Shown here: positions 1-10,993 of the stretch, in pieces | Layout: every line of letters begins with the position of its first letter | How positions within the stretch are numbered: position 1 is the first letter of the stretch | NCBI GenBank assembly: GCA_000497125.2 | Contig: CM035316.1 | Span: 944,001 to 1,008,000, forward strand | From: Spironucleus salmonicida | Lineage: Eukaryota > Fornicata > Diplomonadida > Hexamitidae | Length of the DNA stretch: 64,000 nt | Direction of reading: 5' to 3' | Position numbers and translations under genes: made by a program | The notes under the pieces: model-generated | Told to the model about the DNA's origin: nothing | The model's database searches: none | What the model saw: the letters and a program-made list of their open reading frames with translations, nothing else

Positions 1-526
1 TACTTGGTCTTTACTCGAAAAATTTAAACTATAGTATGTTTATAGTAGATCAAGTTCATGTGAATCTCGACCTAATTTTGCTGCAGTGAAATTATTTTAC
101 TATATGGCCAGTAAATATATCTTATCTTTCAGTTGCATGCTACTACAGTTCTCTAGCAACTATACCAATGCAGTTAAATTATTACTTTAAAATATAGCAT
201 GATTTTTTCTTATACGTTCAGTATTGGTTTTTGAGAATGCATTTTCATAATTAGTGGTACAATCAATTTAACAGTTCTACAAACATAAATTTTAGAGGAG
301 AATGATTGACTTAAACTTAAAAGGCGTAGAAAATAAACTATATGCTATATCCGCAGCTTCTCGTGATTGCGAGCTGTTAGCAAGCTCTATAGCCTTCTAG
401 TATCGCTATTCTGCAGAGTCTGTTAACGTCTATGTATCAACAATCACAGATGCCTAAAACAAGTAAACTAACATTATCTTATTAGTTTTTTTATTATATA
501 ATAATAGTATATATAATAATTTGAAA
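1..526. other. AT-rich leader region, no confident gene
   Basis: AT-rich DNA at the window edge. A TGA-free frame opens at an ATG at 302 and runs in phase into the small gene at 527, but the last 80 bases before 527 are TATATAATA-rich and look like a promoter rather than coding sequence. The start of that small gene could therefore be either 302 (123 aa) or 527. Confidence 0.3.
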
Positions 527-673
527 ATGCAATATGACGCTATCAGAGAAACCTGCTATTTAACACCAATTTGGCACAGTATTCCTACCTATTCGTCCTC
601 CCCGAATATGAACACTGAGCGCCGCCCACCGATTGAAATTTATACAAAACCGCAAGGCGCTAAGGCTTCCTGA
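527..673 (+). CDS. small hypothetical protein, 48 aa
   Basis: Short frame ending at a TGA, in a region of more balanced base composition than its surroundings. A TATATAATAAT tract lies about 10 to 20 bases before the ATG, as at many genes of this window, which supports this start over the upstream in-phase ATG at 302. The product is polar with several Pro and Tyr residues and no transmembrane segment. No family is recognised. It could be a chance frame; the length is short and nothing but composition and promoter context supports it. Confidence 0.3.
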   Translation: MQYDAIRETCYLTPIWHSIPTYSSSPNMNTERRPPIEIYTKPQGAKAS

Positions 674-794
674 TGCCTCCGATCAGTTGCCCAATTTTTT
701 TGCAGTTTTCTACAAAATTCCATTTTTAATTCAATTTTCCATTCCTTTTCGAAGGTCTACAACTTTTAAAATTCTTTCTCTACAAGCTCCAAAA

Positions 795-1130
795 ATGAAC
801 ATAAAGCTCATAAACGAGATTCAGAAGCAGCTTAACGGGTACTACAGGGCTTCAGGGTTTGTGAATTGCCAAAACGAGTAACTCAGCCAATACAAGAAAC
901 TTCTTTATATATTATAGAAATAATATAATAATATAAGATAAATATTGATAAATTCTACGGTGAAAAGCTTGAAATTGGAAGGAAAAAAACTGAGTTTTAA
1001 GCAGCGTATTGAACTAGAAATGAGCCATAAAATGCTCGAATTTTGCGCTAAATTGCAGGACCAAAATTTGGAGGAACTCGAGCAGCTCAAAAAGGAGATG
1101 GGAGCAATTTACGTCTAGGAGGTAATGTGA
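795..1130 (+). CDS. small coiled-coil protein, 111 aa
   Basis: Begins MNIKLINEIQKQLNGYY and ends at the first in-frame TGA. Three TAR codons are read as Gln. The C-terminal half is strongly helical with heptad-like Leu/Ile spacing and many Lys and Glu (LEELEQLKKEMG near residues 95-106), as in small prefoldin-like or tethering coiled coils, but no family signature is clear. The middle (893-950) is an AT-rich TATATAATA-containing stretch that stays in frame. It could be a coding linker or a 3n retained intron ending AATTCTACG. The gene lies 193 bp before the four-TM gene, same strand. Confidence 0.55.
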
Positions 1131-1323
1131 GTATTGCTGTTTTAAGATATAAAATAAATGAGTTATATTTGGAAAATAGTAGTCTTGTGTTTTGAGTATA
1201 ATATATATATATTCATATAATAATACAAAAATAAAAGCTGTAAAAAGTTAGAAGGGAAATGTAAAGTTATATTATTAAATACTTATATTCTTTTTGCACA
1301 CTAATTTTAGAATACCATTCAAA

Positions 1324-1824
1324 ATGGACGTGTGGTGGATAATCGATACCATTGTATGTGTTCTTTATATGGTTTCCGCAATTTGGGGTGATGCTTAGCA
1401 TGATTTCAAAGGTGATGATGATATGAGCGAGGTCTTCTAGACAATATTGATAATTCTACTTTCCCTGTTCATTATTCTAACCCCACCAATATCCGCATTG
1501 TAACCTTATTTCGGCTTTCTTACTGGAAAGGGTGCTCCAATATTAATTATCATAATTGCATGCTTCTTCTTACCAAATTTCAGTTATAGTAAATTTTGCA
1601 GAGATGGTGGATTCAGCTGCTTTACTTATATTGTAGGTATTATTGGAGTTGTAGTTGGTCTTCTTTAGCTGTTTTTGGGAGGTAGTTCTGGCGGTAGTAT
1701 AGGTGGAGGAAGTGGTTAGTAATCAAAGCCATAAAAGAAAGAAGCAAACCGGTAGACTTAAAGCAAAGATTCTAAAAAACTTCCACCTATTAATTAGGGT
1801 AGTAGGGTTCTGAAGACTGTGTGA
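1324..1824 (+). CDS. four-TM membrane protein, COPI-associated-like
   Basis: 166 aa. Four hydrophobic helices are visible at roughly residues 4-22, 40-58, 72-86 and 103-124, followed by a Gly/Ser-rich hinge and a basic, Gln/Lys-rich cytosolic tail ending in KTV. The second and third helices are joined by a loop with YFGFLTGKGAPI. That resembles the conserved loop of COPI-associated membrane proteins (short four-helix proteins of the early secretory pathway), which is the basis of a tentative call. Eleven TAR codons are read as Gln, several of them in the tail. An AT-rich TATATATATATTCATATAATA tract precedes the gene. Confidence 0.5.
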
Positions 1825-2173
1825 TTCATAGTTCTATTTTAATGTTTAATATTTTTTCGAATAATTTGTTAAGATAATTTCATGAAGCCTGTGATATTAA
1901 TTTTCATAGTAGGCTTAATAATTTAATTTTAAACTAATTGGTAATAAGTAATATCTAGCAGTGAAAATACAGTCAATATTACTTATCAACATTTGAAATT
2001 AACATTATTGTAGAAGTATCTAATGTTTATTAAAATATCTTGGTATACTTTACTGGTTTGAGAATCTTAATTGTATAGAATGATTAAAAAAGGCAATATT
2101 TTCAAATAACTATTACTAGTCTAGAGCAAAGAAAATATCTACTCGAAAAGTATTAGGATTATAACATGATTGA
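1825..2173. other. AT-rich intergenic region
   Basis: No frame of either strand looks coding. An ATG-Gly frame on the minus strand starting at 2183 is uniformly hydrophobic and lacks the family motif described elsewhere, so it was not called. Confidence 0.4.
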
Positions 2174-2383
2174 TCACTCCCATATCGTTTCTGAAATAAT
2201 TTAATCACAAATTTCACCTAAATCTCTGATTTTACTAGTCACTGAATCAATTTATTTAACTAACAGATCGCTTTTTTCTACAACAAATCTTTCATCAAAT
2301 TTTGGCATTTCACCTGTATCCTGATGTTCATTTACTGATAAATCAGGTATTAAAGGAATTATATTTTATACAGAATCTTGCAT
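2174..2383 (-). CDS. small hypothetical helical protein, 69 aa
   Basis: Starts MQDSVQNIIPLIPDLSVNEH and ends at TGA. The second half is amphipathic (heptad-like Leu/Ile/Val with charged neighbours, LLVKQIDSVTSKIRDLGEI). Codons follow a purine-N-pyrimidine bias despite high AT content, and four TAR codons are read as Gln. No family is recognised. It lies tail-on upstream of another small minus-strand gene (start 3021). Confidence 0.45.
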
Positions 2384-2778
2384 AAGCTGTAGCTAGGAAT
2401 TTCGTAGTATTTATAGCGATTCTTACATTATTGCAATAATTTATTTTATACTATATATTAATCAGTTTAACAGTTTATACTAAATCTTAATATTATATGA
2501 AAATTATATTATTCTATATACGATAATCAAAAATCGAATAATTTTATAGTATTATATAAAATAATGGTCCTAAGTAGCATTATAAATTTCTTCAAAAAAA
2601 TTAAGCAACGTATTACTTTTAAAACATTAGAAGCATATGAAGTAGTTATAAAATATATAGACACTTTGCCATCATTTTATCATAAGTAGAGACAAATAAA
2701 AACTATCAAAATCAACTCAATTATATTTTCTATCAAGAAGTTAAACTAGAATAACATAAAAAGGAGTAATCTAAACTA
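2384..2778. other. AT-rich intergenic region
   Basis: Mostly homopolymeric AT sequence. A plus-strand frame opens at 2563 but would overlap the better supported minus-strand gene at 2779-3021 antisense, so it is not called. Confidence 0.35.
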
Positions 2779-3021
2779 TCACTCGTCAAACAAGACTGAA
2801 TCCACAATGGTATCAATATGTTAAAGTCTTTGTACCACAATCTCTGAAAAGCGATCAGACATACAATCTCCATCTAATGCTACACCAGATTTTTATTTTA
2901 TTAATATAGTACCAGAATAGTTAACTTGATGTATATTTATTGGATCAGTAGGATAGCTGAGGCTAGTGTTAATGCTAACGTCTCCATGGTTGTATTAAGT
3001 ATTTGTTTGGCAAGCGCCCAT
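2779..3021 (-). CDS. small Met-Gly protein, possible N-myristoyl/palmitoyl anchor (weak family member)
   Basis: 80 aa, beginning MGACQTNTQYNHGDVSINTS. Gly2 with small polar residues after it fits the N-myristoyltransferase consensus, and Cys4 could be palmitoylated. The frame has a clear RNY codon pattern (GAC GTT AGC ATT AAC ACT AGC), unlike its surroundings. It lacks the Ala-Asp-x-Tyr-Leu-Leu box of the family seen at 14336, 22677, 41079 and elsewhere, so membership rests only on size, Met-Gly start and acidic C-terminus (VLFDE). No family outside this window is recognised. Confidence 0.5.
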
Positions 3022-3602
3022 TTATAAATTGGACCAATGTAAATTATGAAGGAATACAAAATTATGTAGAGATAAATATTCTAAAAAATAAAATTTAATA
3101 TGAGTATAAGTGTATGTATTGTATATATTTAAAAATTAAAAAGATATAAAAAGATATATTTATGAATATACACCAAAAGTTATCTTTAACACCAATATAT
3201 TATTAATATTATAATTATATTTACAATACATAATATTTCTATCTCCTAAAAATTAAGATAAAGTTAGATAAATTTTAATTCGTGTACTTGCATCTACAAC
3301 TATTTATAAGCAGTAAATAAACATAATGGTGTGAAACTCTAATTGGATTATACTAATTTATTTTTAATATAAAATTATAATTGCATAAAAATTTGATCTA
3401 GTTATAGTGATTATATAAATTTTAAGTTATATTTAATAATAAACAACGTATAATGATAAATTGTCTTAATTGGGGTGAATTAAAATTGAAAACTAGGAAT
3501 TCTCATTTTATATTATTACTAGATTATTATACTATAAATATAATGTTACATTCATTCCACAAATTTCTATAAATGCAATTTGAACTTTCAAACTTTAATT
3601 AA
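3022..3602. other. AT-rich intergenic region
   Basis: About 580 bases of very AT-rich DNA with frequent TGA in all frames. Nothing recognisable. Confidence 0.4.
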
Positions 3603-4220
3603 ATGTTAGAGTAGTTTAATATCTAAACAGATGCATATTGCGCTACTCTTTAACAAAATTTATAAAGTTTACTCCGTTCTAATAGTGTATTTAATGAAGC
3701 ATTTACTGATAAAATGGTAGAACTTGAACTTCTTAACTCTTAGAAATAGGAAGCTCATGACTAGTTATAAACTCTGGTATTATCACGAAAAGAAAAAGAG
3801 TCGGCATTATCCCAAGAAATTATTGATTTCGGATAAAAAATTAATATTTTAAAAACATAAATAGTATAAATTAAAAGCGAAATTGATACTAAAAGAGTTG
3901 CGTTACGATAAAATCAAGCAAAAGTATCTGCACCATAAAACTTGTCGAAAGAGTTACTGCAGCGATATAAAATGTATAAGACTATGTTGAAAATGGATAT
4001 TGAAATGATTGATGACTGTTTCAAAATTACTTTTTATGGAATTGGAAAGGCCTAAAAGTTTGCTGAATTTCATGTTGGTGATACATTAGAGCTTAAAGCA
4101 ATAAGTGACTCTCTAGTTGGATTAGATGATTTTTTGGATGAATTTGATTTGACTGGAAACTTAGGATTACTTATTAGACGAATCCGAAGAGGATTCGTAT
4201 AATAAGAAAAAGGGAAGTGA
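3603..4220 (+). CDS. kinetochore protein Spc25-like (Ndc80 complex)
   Basis: 205 aa. Residues about 1-125 are a long Gln-rich coiled coil; residues about 130-200 form a compact alpha/beta domain with MDIEMIDDCFKITFYGIG, then FAEFHVGDTLELKAISDSL, and finally LGLLIRRIRRGFV. This order (coiled coil, beta strands 'F-i-F', 'F-x-v', a Leu-rich helix and a basic 'i-R-R-x-F' ending) matches Spc25, which pairs with Spc24 to tie the Ndc80 complex to the inner kinetochore. Sequence identity would be low, so Spc24 or another RWD-type kinetochore subunit is possible. Seventeen or so TAR codons are read as Gln. Confidence 0.6.
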
Positions 4221-4241
4221 AATATTGATATATCCACAAAG

Positions 4242-4457
4242 TCATCCTTATATTTTAATCATGAGTTTGTCTGTCTATTTTTAGTACTTCCTTTGATAAT
4301 TTTTGTTTTAAATCATAGGCGTTAATTATTTAAAATTATTTTACTCGCCATCATAACCCAATACTAATCTTATATAATAAACAATAAACGAATGTCTACT
4401 AAAATCATTAAAGTCATTATATACCAAAGTATAAATAAATTTATGCAATATTGACAT
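4242..4457 (-). CDS. hypothetical small protein, 71 aa (uncertain)
   Basis: Open frame MSILHKFIYTLVYNDFND... ending TGA, convergent with the Spc25-like gene 21 bp away. The C-terminal half is Gln/Lys-rich and looks more coding than the N-terminal half. No family is recognised; a shorter start or a chance frame is possible. Confidence 0.25.
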
Positions 4458-5253
4458 TATTATTATATATTTTTTGCTCAAAATCATGCAGTTACTTAAT
4501 TCATATAAGGAATGATTGAAAATAATATAACTTCTTGGCGACGTAAAAACATTATATCTAACTTTTACTATCTATTATTATTTAATCAATATTATTACTT
4601 TATCAGTAATTAATCATAGTTATTCTTTATCTAGAAAGAATCTGATATTGATTATAAGTTTAGCATAATTAATCGATATAAGTAATTTACTCAAAGAACT
4701 TAGTACATATTTGTATAGAAGTTACGACTGATATATTAAATTTATTCAAAACTATAAATAAGACTTAAGTGTAGTTTAATTCAACGTATTGAATTCATGT
4801 CAATTTAATCATAATATCATTTAATTAAGTTTACTTATTTATATTTGAGAATATTATATAATCTTATACTAGGTGAATAAACTAGCCTGATTGCATCAAA
4901 AAATATCCGAAATTAACAATAGTAAGGCAACCAGAAAATGCACCTTTCAAGAATTACAAATGCATTTCTATCTTTTTAATTTATATATGCTAAAATTTGA
5001 TAATATTTACATAGTATACTATTTTTTAATTAAGATTTCAAAGATTATTTTGATCTATTAAAGCATAATAATTTTATAATTATTAGTGATTATATTTTTA
5101 TAATTAGTAGTATTATATCATAATCATGAATAAAATTATAATATAATAAACATAAAATAATTATTCTTTTATAATCATATTTATATGTTTTTCATAAAGA
5201 TATAAATAAGCCATACTAATATATAATAATAATATAACATTACCATCCCGAAA
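4458..5253. other. AT-rich intergenic region with one doubtful small frame
   Basis: Mostly AT-rich with dense TGA. A minus-strand frame at 4795-4965 (56 aa, MHLQFLKGAFSGCLTIVNFG at its start, two hydrophobic stretches) is the only candidate gene and is weak. Just before the next gene is the tract AATATATAATAATAATATAAC, taken as its promoter. Confidence 0.3.
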
Positions 5254-7830
5254 ATGCCACTCTATTTAACGCTGTCTCCAGGGGCACAGTTCATACCCAA
5301 ATATCTATTAGAGCGCCTGCAGCTGGTACTACTGGAATAGTCCACAGTTTCAGACTGTCAGAATGCTGTTGTTTTAGGCGCGTCCCAAACGGAACAAGCA
5401 GCTCGTGGCCTCAACGGACCCATTTTGTTCGTGAAGCTACCAAAATCTGAGGCCCTCCTACGTCTCCGAGTATAGTTTGGTGCGGATGCGGATACGAAGC
5501 TGTAGGCATTCGAGGCAGAAAACCTAGAATAAATTGCGGACTTCATAGCTTTCGAGAACCAAGAAGCATGCCTAGAGGAGATACTAACAGAGTACGCGGC
5601 CAGTTTACCGCGTGATCATTTTGTAGCTGATACAACGGATGACCTTAATCAAATTGTTTCAGGCTCTGTGGGCGAAGAAAATACCAATAAAGCTGATATT
5701 GTAACTGCTGATCTAAAAAATGATACAACTGACTAAAAACTCACTAACTCTGATATAGCATTAAGCTAAGTTTCCAATACCTCGGAACACCAAATTCTAC
5801 CAACGCTCCTTGCACAGCTCGAGATCCAAAATGGGCTGCTCAACTCACGCCTCTCAGATTCAGACGTCTCGCGCGAGAATACGCGGCTGCGAGATCTCAC
5901 GCACTCGCTTTTGGCGCAGCTTTCAGAGCGAAAATCGCAGTCACGCGTCGAAAACTCTACTTTTAACTTTGAAAACGAAACGAAAAGCTCAAACCAACTG
6001 ATATAACAACTGATATAACCTCAAAATCAGCCAAATCCACAACTGACACATCACCTAACCCGCCCCTAACTCTCTAATTTCTCCCTCCTCCAACACTCCG
6101 AAACTGTGCAATACGCGAACATCCAAAACCCGATTTCCAGATAGTTCCTCTGCGCGATCTGCCTGGACCCGCTGCTGCAGCCGCTGACGCTGAACTGCGG
6201 CCATTCCTTCTGCGCAAAATGCGCGCTTTTGAGCGAGCGCTTCTGCGGCAAATCGTGCCCGCAGTGCACGTCCCCGTACGCAGAATTACCGTTTCTGGAC
6301 ATTTACCTGCAGCAAAACGTGAATTCCCAAATGAATTTCGACTTTTCGCTCCACAAAAACGATTTCGCGCGCCAGCTTTCTGGCGAGTTCTGCAGGGTCC
6401 TGGACGTGCAAAGGAAGCCCTACGACGTCGTAACGCGTTCTTTGAGCCTGCGCGCGACAGAAAAAACCGAAATCGCGCGCGTTCAGTGCGCTACCGGCGA
6501 GGCGCGCACGGAGCTCTTCAATTTGGTCAAATTCTCACCGATTTACAGCCGAATTTCGACCAGAATCGACGTCGGCGACTACGTCGTGAAGGCTGTTAAA
6601 ACGGTCAAAAACGCGTACGCAGCCGACGCGTACACGCCGTTTATCGATAAATTTCAGGCCGTGCCGCTGCTCGCGTTCGCGCAGACGCAGGCGGAGATCT
6701 TCCAGTTTCTGGGCTTCTCGGATTCCGTTTTCAGGCTCGCGGATTATCGCGAAAGGGCGTTCGAAATCGATAATTTGGACGAATACTTCAAATTAGGAGT
6801 GGAAAATCAAAATTCAACTGATATAACGCATTAAAACTGCGCAGGGTGCCAGAAACCCTCAAATCTCGCCGTTACGGGCTCCTGCGGCTGCACTTTCTGC
6901 TATTTCTGCGCTGCGAAGCTCGTCCGAAACGGCGTTCCGTGCCAGTTCTGCGGCGTCGCGGTGCGGCTCGAATCGCAGTTTTTCACGTCCCTGAAAGGCA
7001 GCTTTTTGGAGTGCGATTTTCCGGTTTTCTGCGACGGAAAAATGCAGTTTTTGATCGCGAAATTCGGCGAAATTTGCGTCCTCCAGACCGCTTCCGGCGC
7101 GCGCGCCCTCAAGAATCTGCAGGAAATCACGGAAATCGACTTTTCGCAACTCGTCCCGGCGCTGCGGCCGCAAAACGGCGATTTGGCCGTCCAGATCGGA
7201 AAAACGTACAACTCGCTGGCAATTTGCGATAAAAACACAATTTCAGGCCTTTTTAGGAGCGGAATTTTATATTCTAAATAATATATAATAACTAATATAA
7301 AATTAACAAATTCTACAGCAATTTCTGCGAATTTTTGCGTGCAGTGCCGCGACGTGGCGAAGCGCGCCATTTTGCACGCCTGCGGCGCGCGCCTCTGCCG
7401 CACCTGCGCGATCGCCTCCTGCGCCGGCGGATTTCCGTGCTTTTCGTGCGGCGCCGGCGTCGTTTTCCGCGACGTCCAGCGGCTCGAAATCGGCGGCCTC
7501 GACTGCGGGACGGTCTGCATGAAGCGCCACAGCCGCGTGGCGAGCTTCGGGAGCGTCTGCGGCTTCGTGCGCAGCGCCCAGAAAACGACTTTTTGCGTCG
7601 TTTTCGCCTGCGGGAGCCAGAAAGTCGCGGAGCGGGAACTCGCGTTCGTGGCGGAGGGGAATCTGGAGCGGGGCGGGCGCGCGATCGTGGGCCAGCTCTG
7701 CGTGGTCGCCAGCGGCGCCCTGGAGGGCGTTTACGGCATTTTGCTCGACGGCGCGAAGCGGGACGTCCTGTTAGAAATCGGCGTCCGGCTGCGCTGCGAG
7801 GAGCTGGAGGGGGTGAGGGTTGTGAGGTGA
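5254..7830 (+). CDS. RING-type zinc-finger protein, probable E3 ubiquitin ligase, 858 aa
   Basis: One frame of 858 aa. Residues 1-150 are mixed; about 190-260 is a coiled-coil, Gln-rich linker; around 306-350 a C3HC4-type RING is plain (CAICLDPLLQPLTLNCGHSF, then C-x2-C, C-x4-C-x2-C). Two further Cys-rich modules follow: around 528-560 (NCAGCQKPS ... CGCTFCYFC ... CQFC) and around 695-735 (FCVQCRDV ... CGARLCRTC ... CFSC). Three RING-like modules in series resemble RING-between-RING E3s, but spacing differs and the order is not proven. The 12-mer CAACTGATATAAC occurs in the coding sequence in two frames (encoding LIQ and TDIT). An AT-rich in-frame stretch lies at 7262-7320. Confidence 0.75.
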
Positions 7831-8089
7831 GTAAAATTTCGGGGCAGGGGTGAATTGCACTCGATTGGGGTGGTTTCGTCGGTTAAAAATTTTTAGTTCT
7901 ACTGTTAATATTGGTGTATTATCGTATAATAATGAGGTTATATTTACTTTTTAAAAACTAGATGTTTTGGTAAAACTTAATATTATATAGTAATAAAGCA
8001 ATATTTATTTTTTAAATTTACGGGTCCTGTAAATTAATGAAAAGGTATTATTATTATTATTATTTTATACCTATATTATCTTGCTGCTC
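7831..8089. other. intergenic region
   Basis: AT-rich, ending in a short (TTA)n run at 8046-8065 before the next gene. No coding signal. Confidence 0.4.
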
Positions 8090-8863
8090 ATGAATGCTTA
8101 ATTGAACAAATTGAAGCATGGTCACAGCTACATTCAGTCGTAGAAGTGTCCACTAAAATACTCAATTCTATCTAACAAATGTTCGCTTCTGAATACGATT
8201 AAGCAAGAGGAAATTAGTGTTTTTGCTTATTTAAAGCATGTCACAAATCGAAATAACCTTATTTTGTAGAAAAGCTTACTTGATAGCATGGATATCGATA
8301 ATTTAAAAAATTGTTTAAACTTCAACATTGACTAGATAACTCAATTAAATTATCATTTTTAAGTTAATTTTAAAGTTATTTTACTGGATTAACTCCGAAT
8401 GGCGGAGATAAACAATGAAATAGTTGAAGAACTTTATTAGGAAGCTATTTATTTAAACTAATATCTTTAGGATGTAGACTGTTATTCAAAGCAATTATCC
8501 ATTTAACAAGTAATAAAAGAATTTCGAAAACTTAAATCAATCTAAGACGCTATAAAGCTACCGTAAGAAATATCCGATAAGTTTAAAGAATAAGGCTGGC
8601 TTATATTCGATGTTAATAATAAAAAGGCACTGTACGAAGATGTTAAAGAATAAAATAGAATGTTAATGATACATTTGGAAAAACTTAAGAATAGCTATAT
8701 ACACTTATTTTAGGACAATGGATTTTATTTTAGGTACATTATGTTCATGAAATATTAAATTTATTATCCAAAATAATTTGTTTACTATACTAAAGAAGAG
8801 TAAACCCCCGATAAAATAATCAAAATAATTAATAAGTAGCTCTTGTTTTTAAAGTTCCAATGA
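8090..8863 (+). CDS. hypothetical Gln-rich helical protein, 257 aa (start uncertain)
   Basis: TGA-free frame of 257 codons with many TAR glutamines. The most confident part starts at the internal ATG 8399 (MAEINNEIVEELYQEAIYLN, 154 aa): amphipathic helices, then an aromatic C-terminus (FYFRYIMFMKYQIYYP). Upstream codons from 8090 are also protein-like (QEEISVFAYLKHV) but 8335-8398 is AT-rich and could be a 5' leader. No family is recognised. The gene ends 131 bp before the left edge of the first inverted repeat. Confidence 0.5.
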
Positions 8864-8993
8864 TAGAATTAACATGCATGTATTATGAATTTTATTTATA
8901 CATTATATTTAGAAGAAACCATTTTAACCACAAATATTAGAGTAAATCCAACAAAGTAATACTTTGAGTTATCTTAGTTTAGTTTCTGTCGCT

Positions 8994-9077
8994 TGGGCGT
9001 TCGACATGCCGGGCGTGGTGAGCCGCAAGAAGCAGCTGATGCCGCACCTCATTAACGTGGTGGCGCAGCTCGGGTGA
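8994..9077 (+). pseudogene. 3' fragment of pyrophosphatase gene duplicated in left arm
   Basis: Identical in the reverse complement to the last 28 codons of the pyrophosphatase gene at 19847-21778, including its TGA. The sequence upstream of 8994 is unrelated AT-rich DNA, so this copy has no start and is a by-product of the inverted duplication. It shows that one edge of the duplication fell inside a coding region. Confidence 0.9.
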
Positions 9078-9091
9078 AGTGACGTACTTTC

Positions 9092-9844
9092 TCACACTAC
9101 CTGGTCGTAGCACTCCACGAAGCCTGACACGGCGCAGAAGATGTCCGCGACCATGTCATCCAGGTCGCACCAGCGCTGCTGCCCGTCCTGGGCGTCCTCG
9201 GAGCTGGCCCGGCCCTGCGCAGTGTTGAGGCTGTACTCGCACTCGGCCGTCTCCGTCTTGCGCTTGTTGATGTGGACTGCCAGCGTGAAGCGCAGGTGCG
9301 TGTGCGCGATGATGCGCTGGGCCGCAGAGAGCACCAGGGAGGCCCGGTCGCACAATTAGCTCTGCAGGAAGGCGAGCTGGTCGGTCGCGCTGGGGGCGCT
9401 GCGGGAGGTGATGAGCTCGCCACCGAAGACGAGGTAGGCGTTCTGGACGTAGCGCATCTCGCCCACCTCCAGCAGGATGCCGCGCACCGTGGAGCCCAGA
9501 ATGTCCATGCGGTGCCGCTGAATCAGCTCCGGTTGCGGCGTGCCCTGGTACTTCGTGAGCGCCTGGAGGATGGCCCCCGCGAGCTGTACCCCGAAAAAGC
9601 GGCTCTAGCAGGAGTGGAGCACCACCACCTGGCTGGCCTCGTTCTGGGCGAAGGACGCGGAGAAGTCCGCAAACTGGACGTGCGCCAGCGGCCCGAGCGG
9701 GCTCTGGGCGGCGTGGAACTGCGAGAAGAAGGACGTCACCAGCTTCGGCGTGAGCTACTTGTAGGAGCCCGTGATCGGGTGCAGCGTCTTCTGGAACAGC
9801 AGCTGCCGGGAGCCGACCGCGAGCTGGTAGATCTCGTAGATCAT
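9092..9844 (-). CDS. hypothetical GC-rich protein, 250 aa (left-arm copy)
   Basis: Left-arm copy of the gene at 19080-19832, described there. It differs at a few positions, for example within the stretch that reads VFSAAQR in the right copy and VLSAAQR here, and Ser/Phe at a residue before EDAQDGQQRW. Both copies are open to TGA, so neither is visibly decayed. Confidence 0.6.
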
Positions 9845-9902
9845 TTTTGGAGCGAGGGAATATAGTATAATACGCGGAGGGTGCGTGCAGTGAGGGCATA
9901 AA

Positions 9903-10028
9903 TCAGGTCTGTTCCTCGGCGCCATGCTCGCCGGTCTGGTACTTCGCGTCCTTGTAGGAGTGCGGGTTCGCCTCGAAGGCGGCGCAGTAGATCTCGTAGG
10001 GCCAGGCGTCGAACGACTGGGCTTCCAT
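9903..10028 (-). CDS. small hypothetical protein, 41 aa (left-arm copy)
   Basis: Left-arm copy of 18896-19021, described there. It lies 58 bp upstream of the 250-aa gene on the same strand and 95 bp from the divergent 289-aa gene. Confidence 0.4.
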   Translation of the reverse strand: MEAQSFDAWPYEIYCAAFEANPHSYKDAKYQTGEHGAEEQT

Positions 10029-10123
10029 TTATGGCGGTCCCACCCTCGCAGCAATTCACAAACGCACACCCGCCTTAAACATCATAATAGCGAGGTGGCC
10101 GCCCCTTCCACTCCTCAATCAAC

Positions 10124-10993
10124 ATGGACAAGATGCACGACAGCATGCCCGAGCACGTCAGAGTGGAGCGCCAGATGCTCACCGCCGAGGTCATCGTCTA
10201 CGCCAAGATATCGGCTGCCAAGGCCGGTATGGCCACCATGTCCCTGCCTCCCCAGTGCCACTACCAGCTCACCCTCGCCGAGGCCACCCCCATCAGAGGC
10301 TCAGTCCCCGCCGGCCCCGTGAAGCTCATCATCGTCGGTGAGGCCCAGCCCGCCCTCAATACCGGAATGGCCCTCTTCGGGTCCAGCCAGGATGGCCACC
10401 TCGCCTTCACCGGGATGCTCGTAAAGTCCCTGGCGGATATCCAGGGCATGGTCAGGTCGAACCCCGCCGGATGGGTCAACCAGGGCGCCCCATGGGAGGG
10501 CGACTTCTGCCACCCCGAGATCGACACCGCGGGCGCGACCGTCTGCCTCTCCACCGGGAGGCCCGCCTTCGCGTGCCCCGGCTTCACGCTTAAGGTGGAG
10601 CAGGTCATCCCCGCGGACGTGAAGGAGTTCCAGAACCCGTTCGGCGACGGCAAGTTCACGGTCTCGGTCACCAACAACGGCCCCAAGCAGATATGCAAGG
10701 CCCTCTTCGCGGACGCCAGCGGTGCCCCCCTCTTCGAGCAGTCTTTGATCGCGATTTCGGAGCAGGAGCCCCACGTCTGGAGCCAGGCGCTCCCCGCTTC
10801 GATCAAGTAGGTCGAGTTCGAGGCCGGCCAGACCATCACGGGGGAGGTGGACACCCTCAAGATCCAGAACATCAGCTGGCCCCAGGGCGGCATGAGGGTG
10901 TACTTCACCTTCGTGCTCGGCGATCTCATGAGCGCCAACTTCTTCTACTACTACTCCAGCTGCCACGACTCCATGGTGGAGGCGCGCAAGTGA
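10124..10993 (+). CDS. hypothetical GC-rich protein, 289 aa (left-arm copy)
   Basis: 289 aa from ATG to TGA with one in-frame TAG read as Gln. Very GC-rich with strong preference for C/G third positions. The product is mostly beta-rich and globular, with no signal peptide or transmembrane segment, five or so Cys and a C-terminus with YFTFVLGDLMSANFFYYYSS. No family is recognised. Right-arm copy at 17931-18800 differs by a Gly/Asp change after LADIQ. Divergently transcribed from the 41-aa gene across about 95 bp. Confidence 0.7.
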
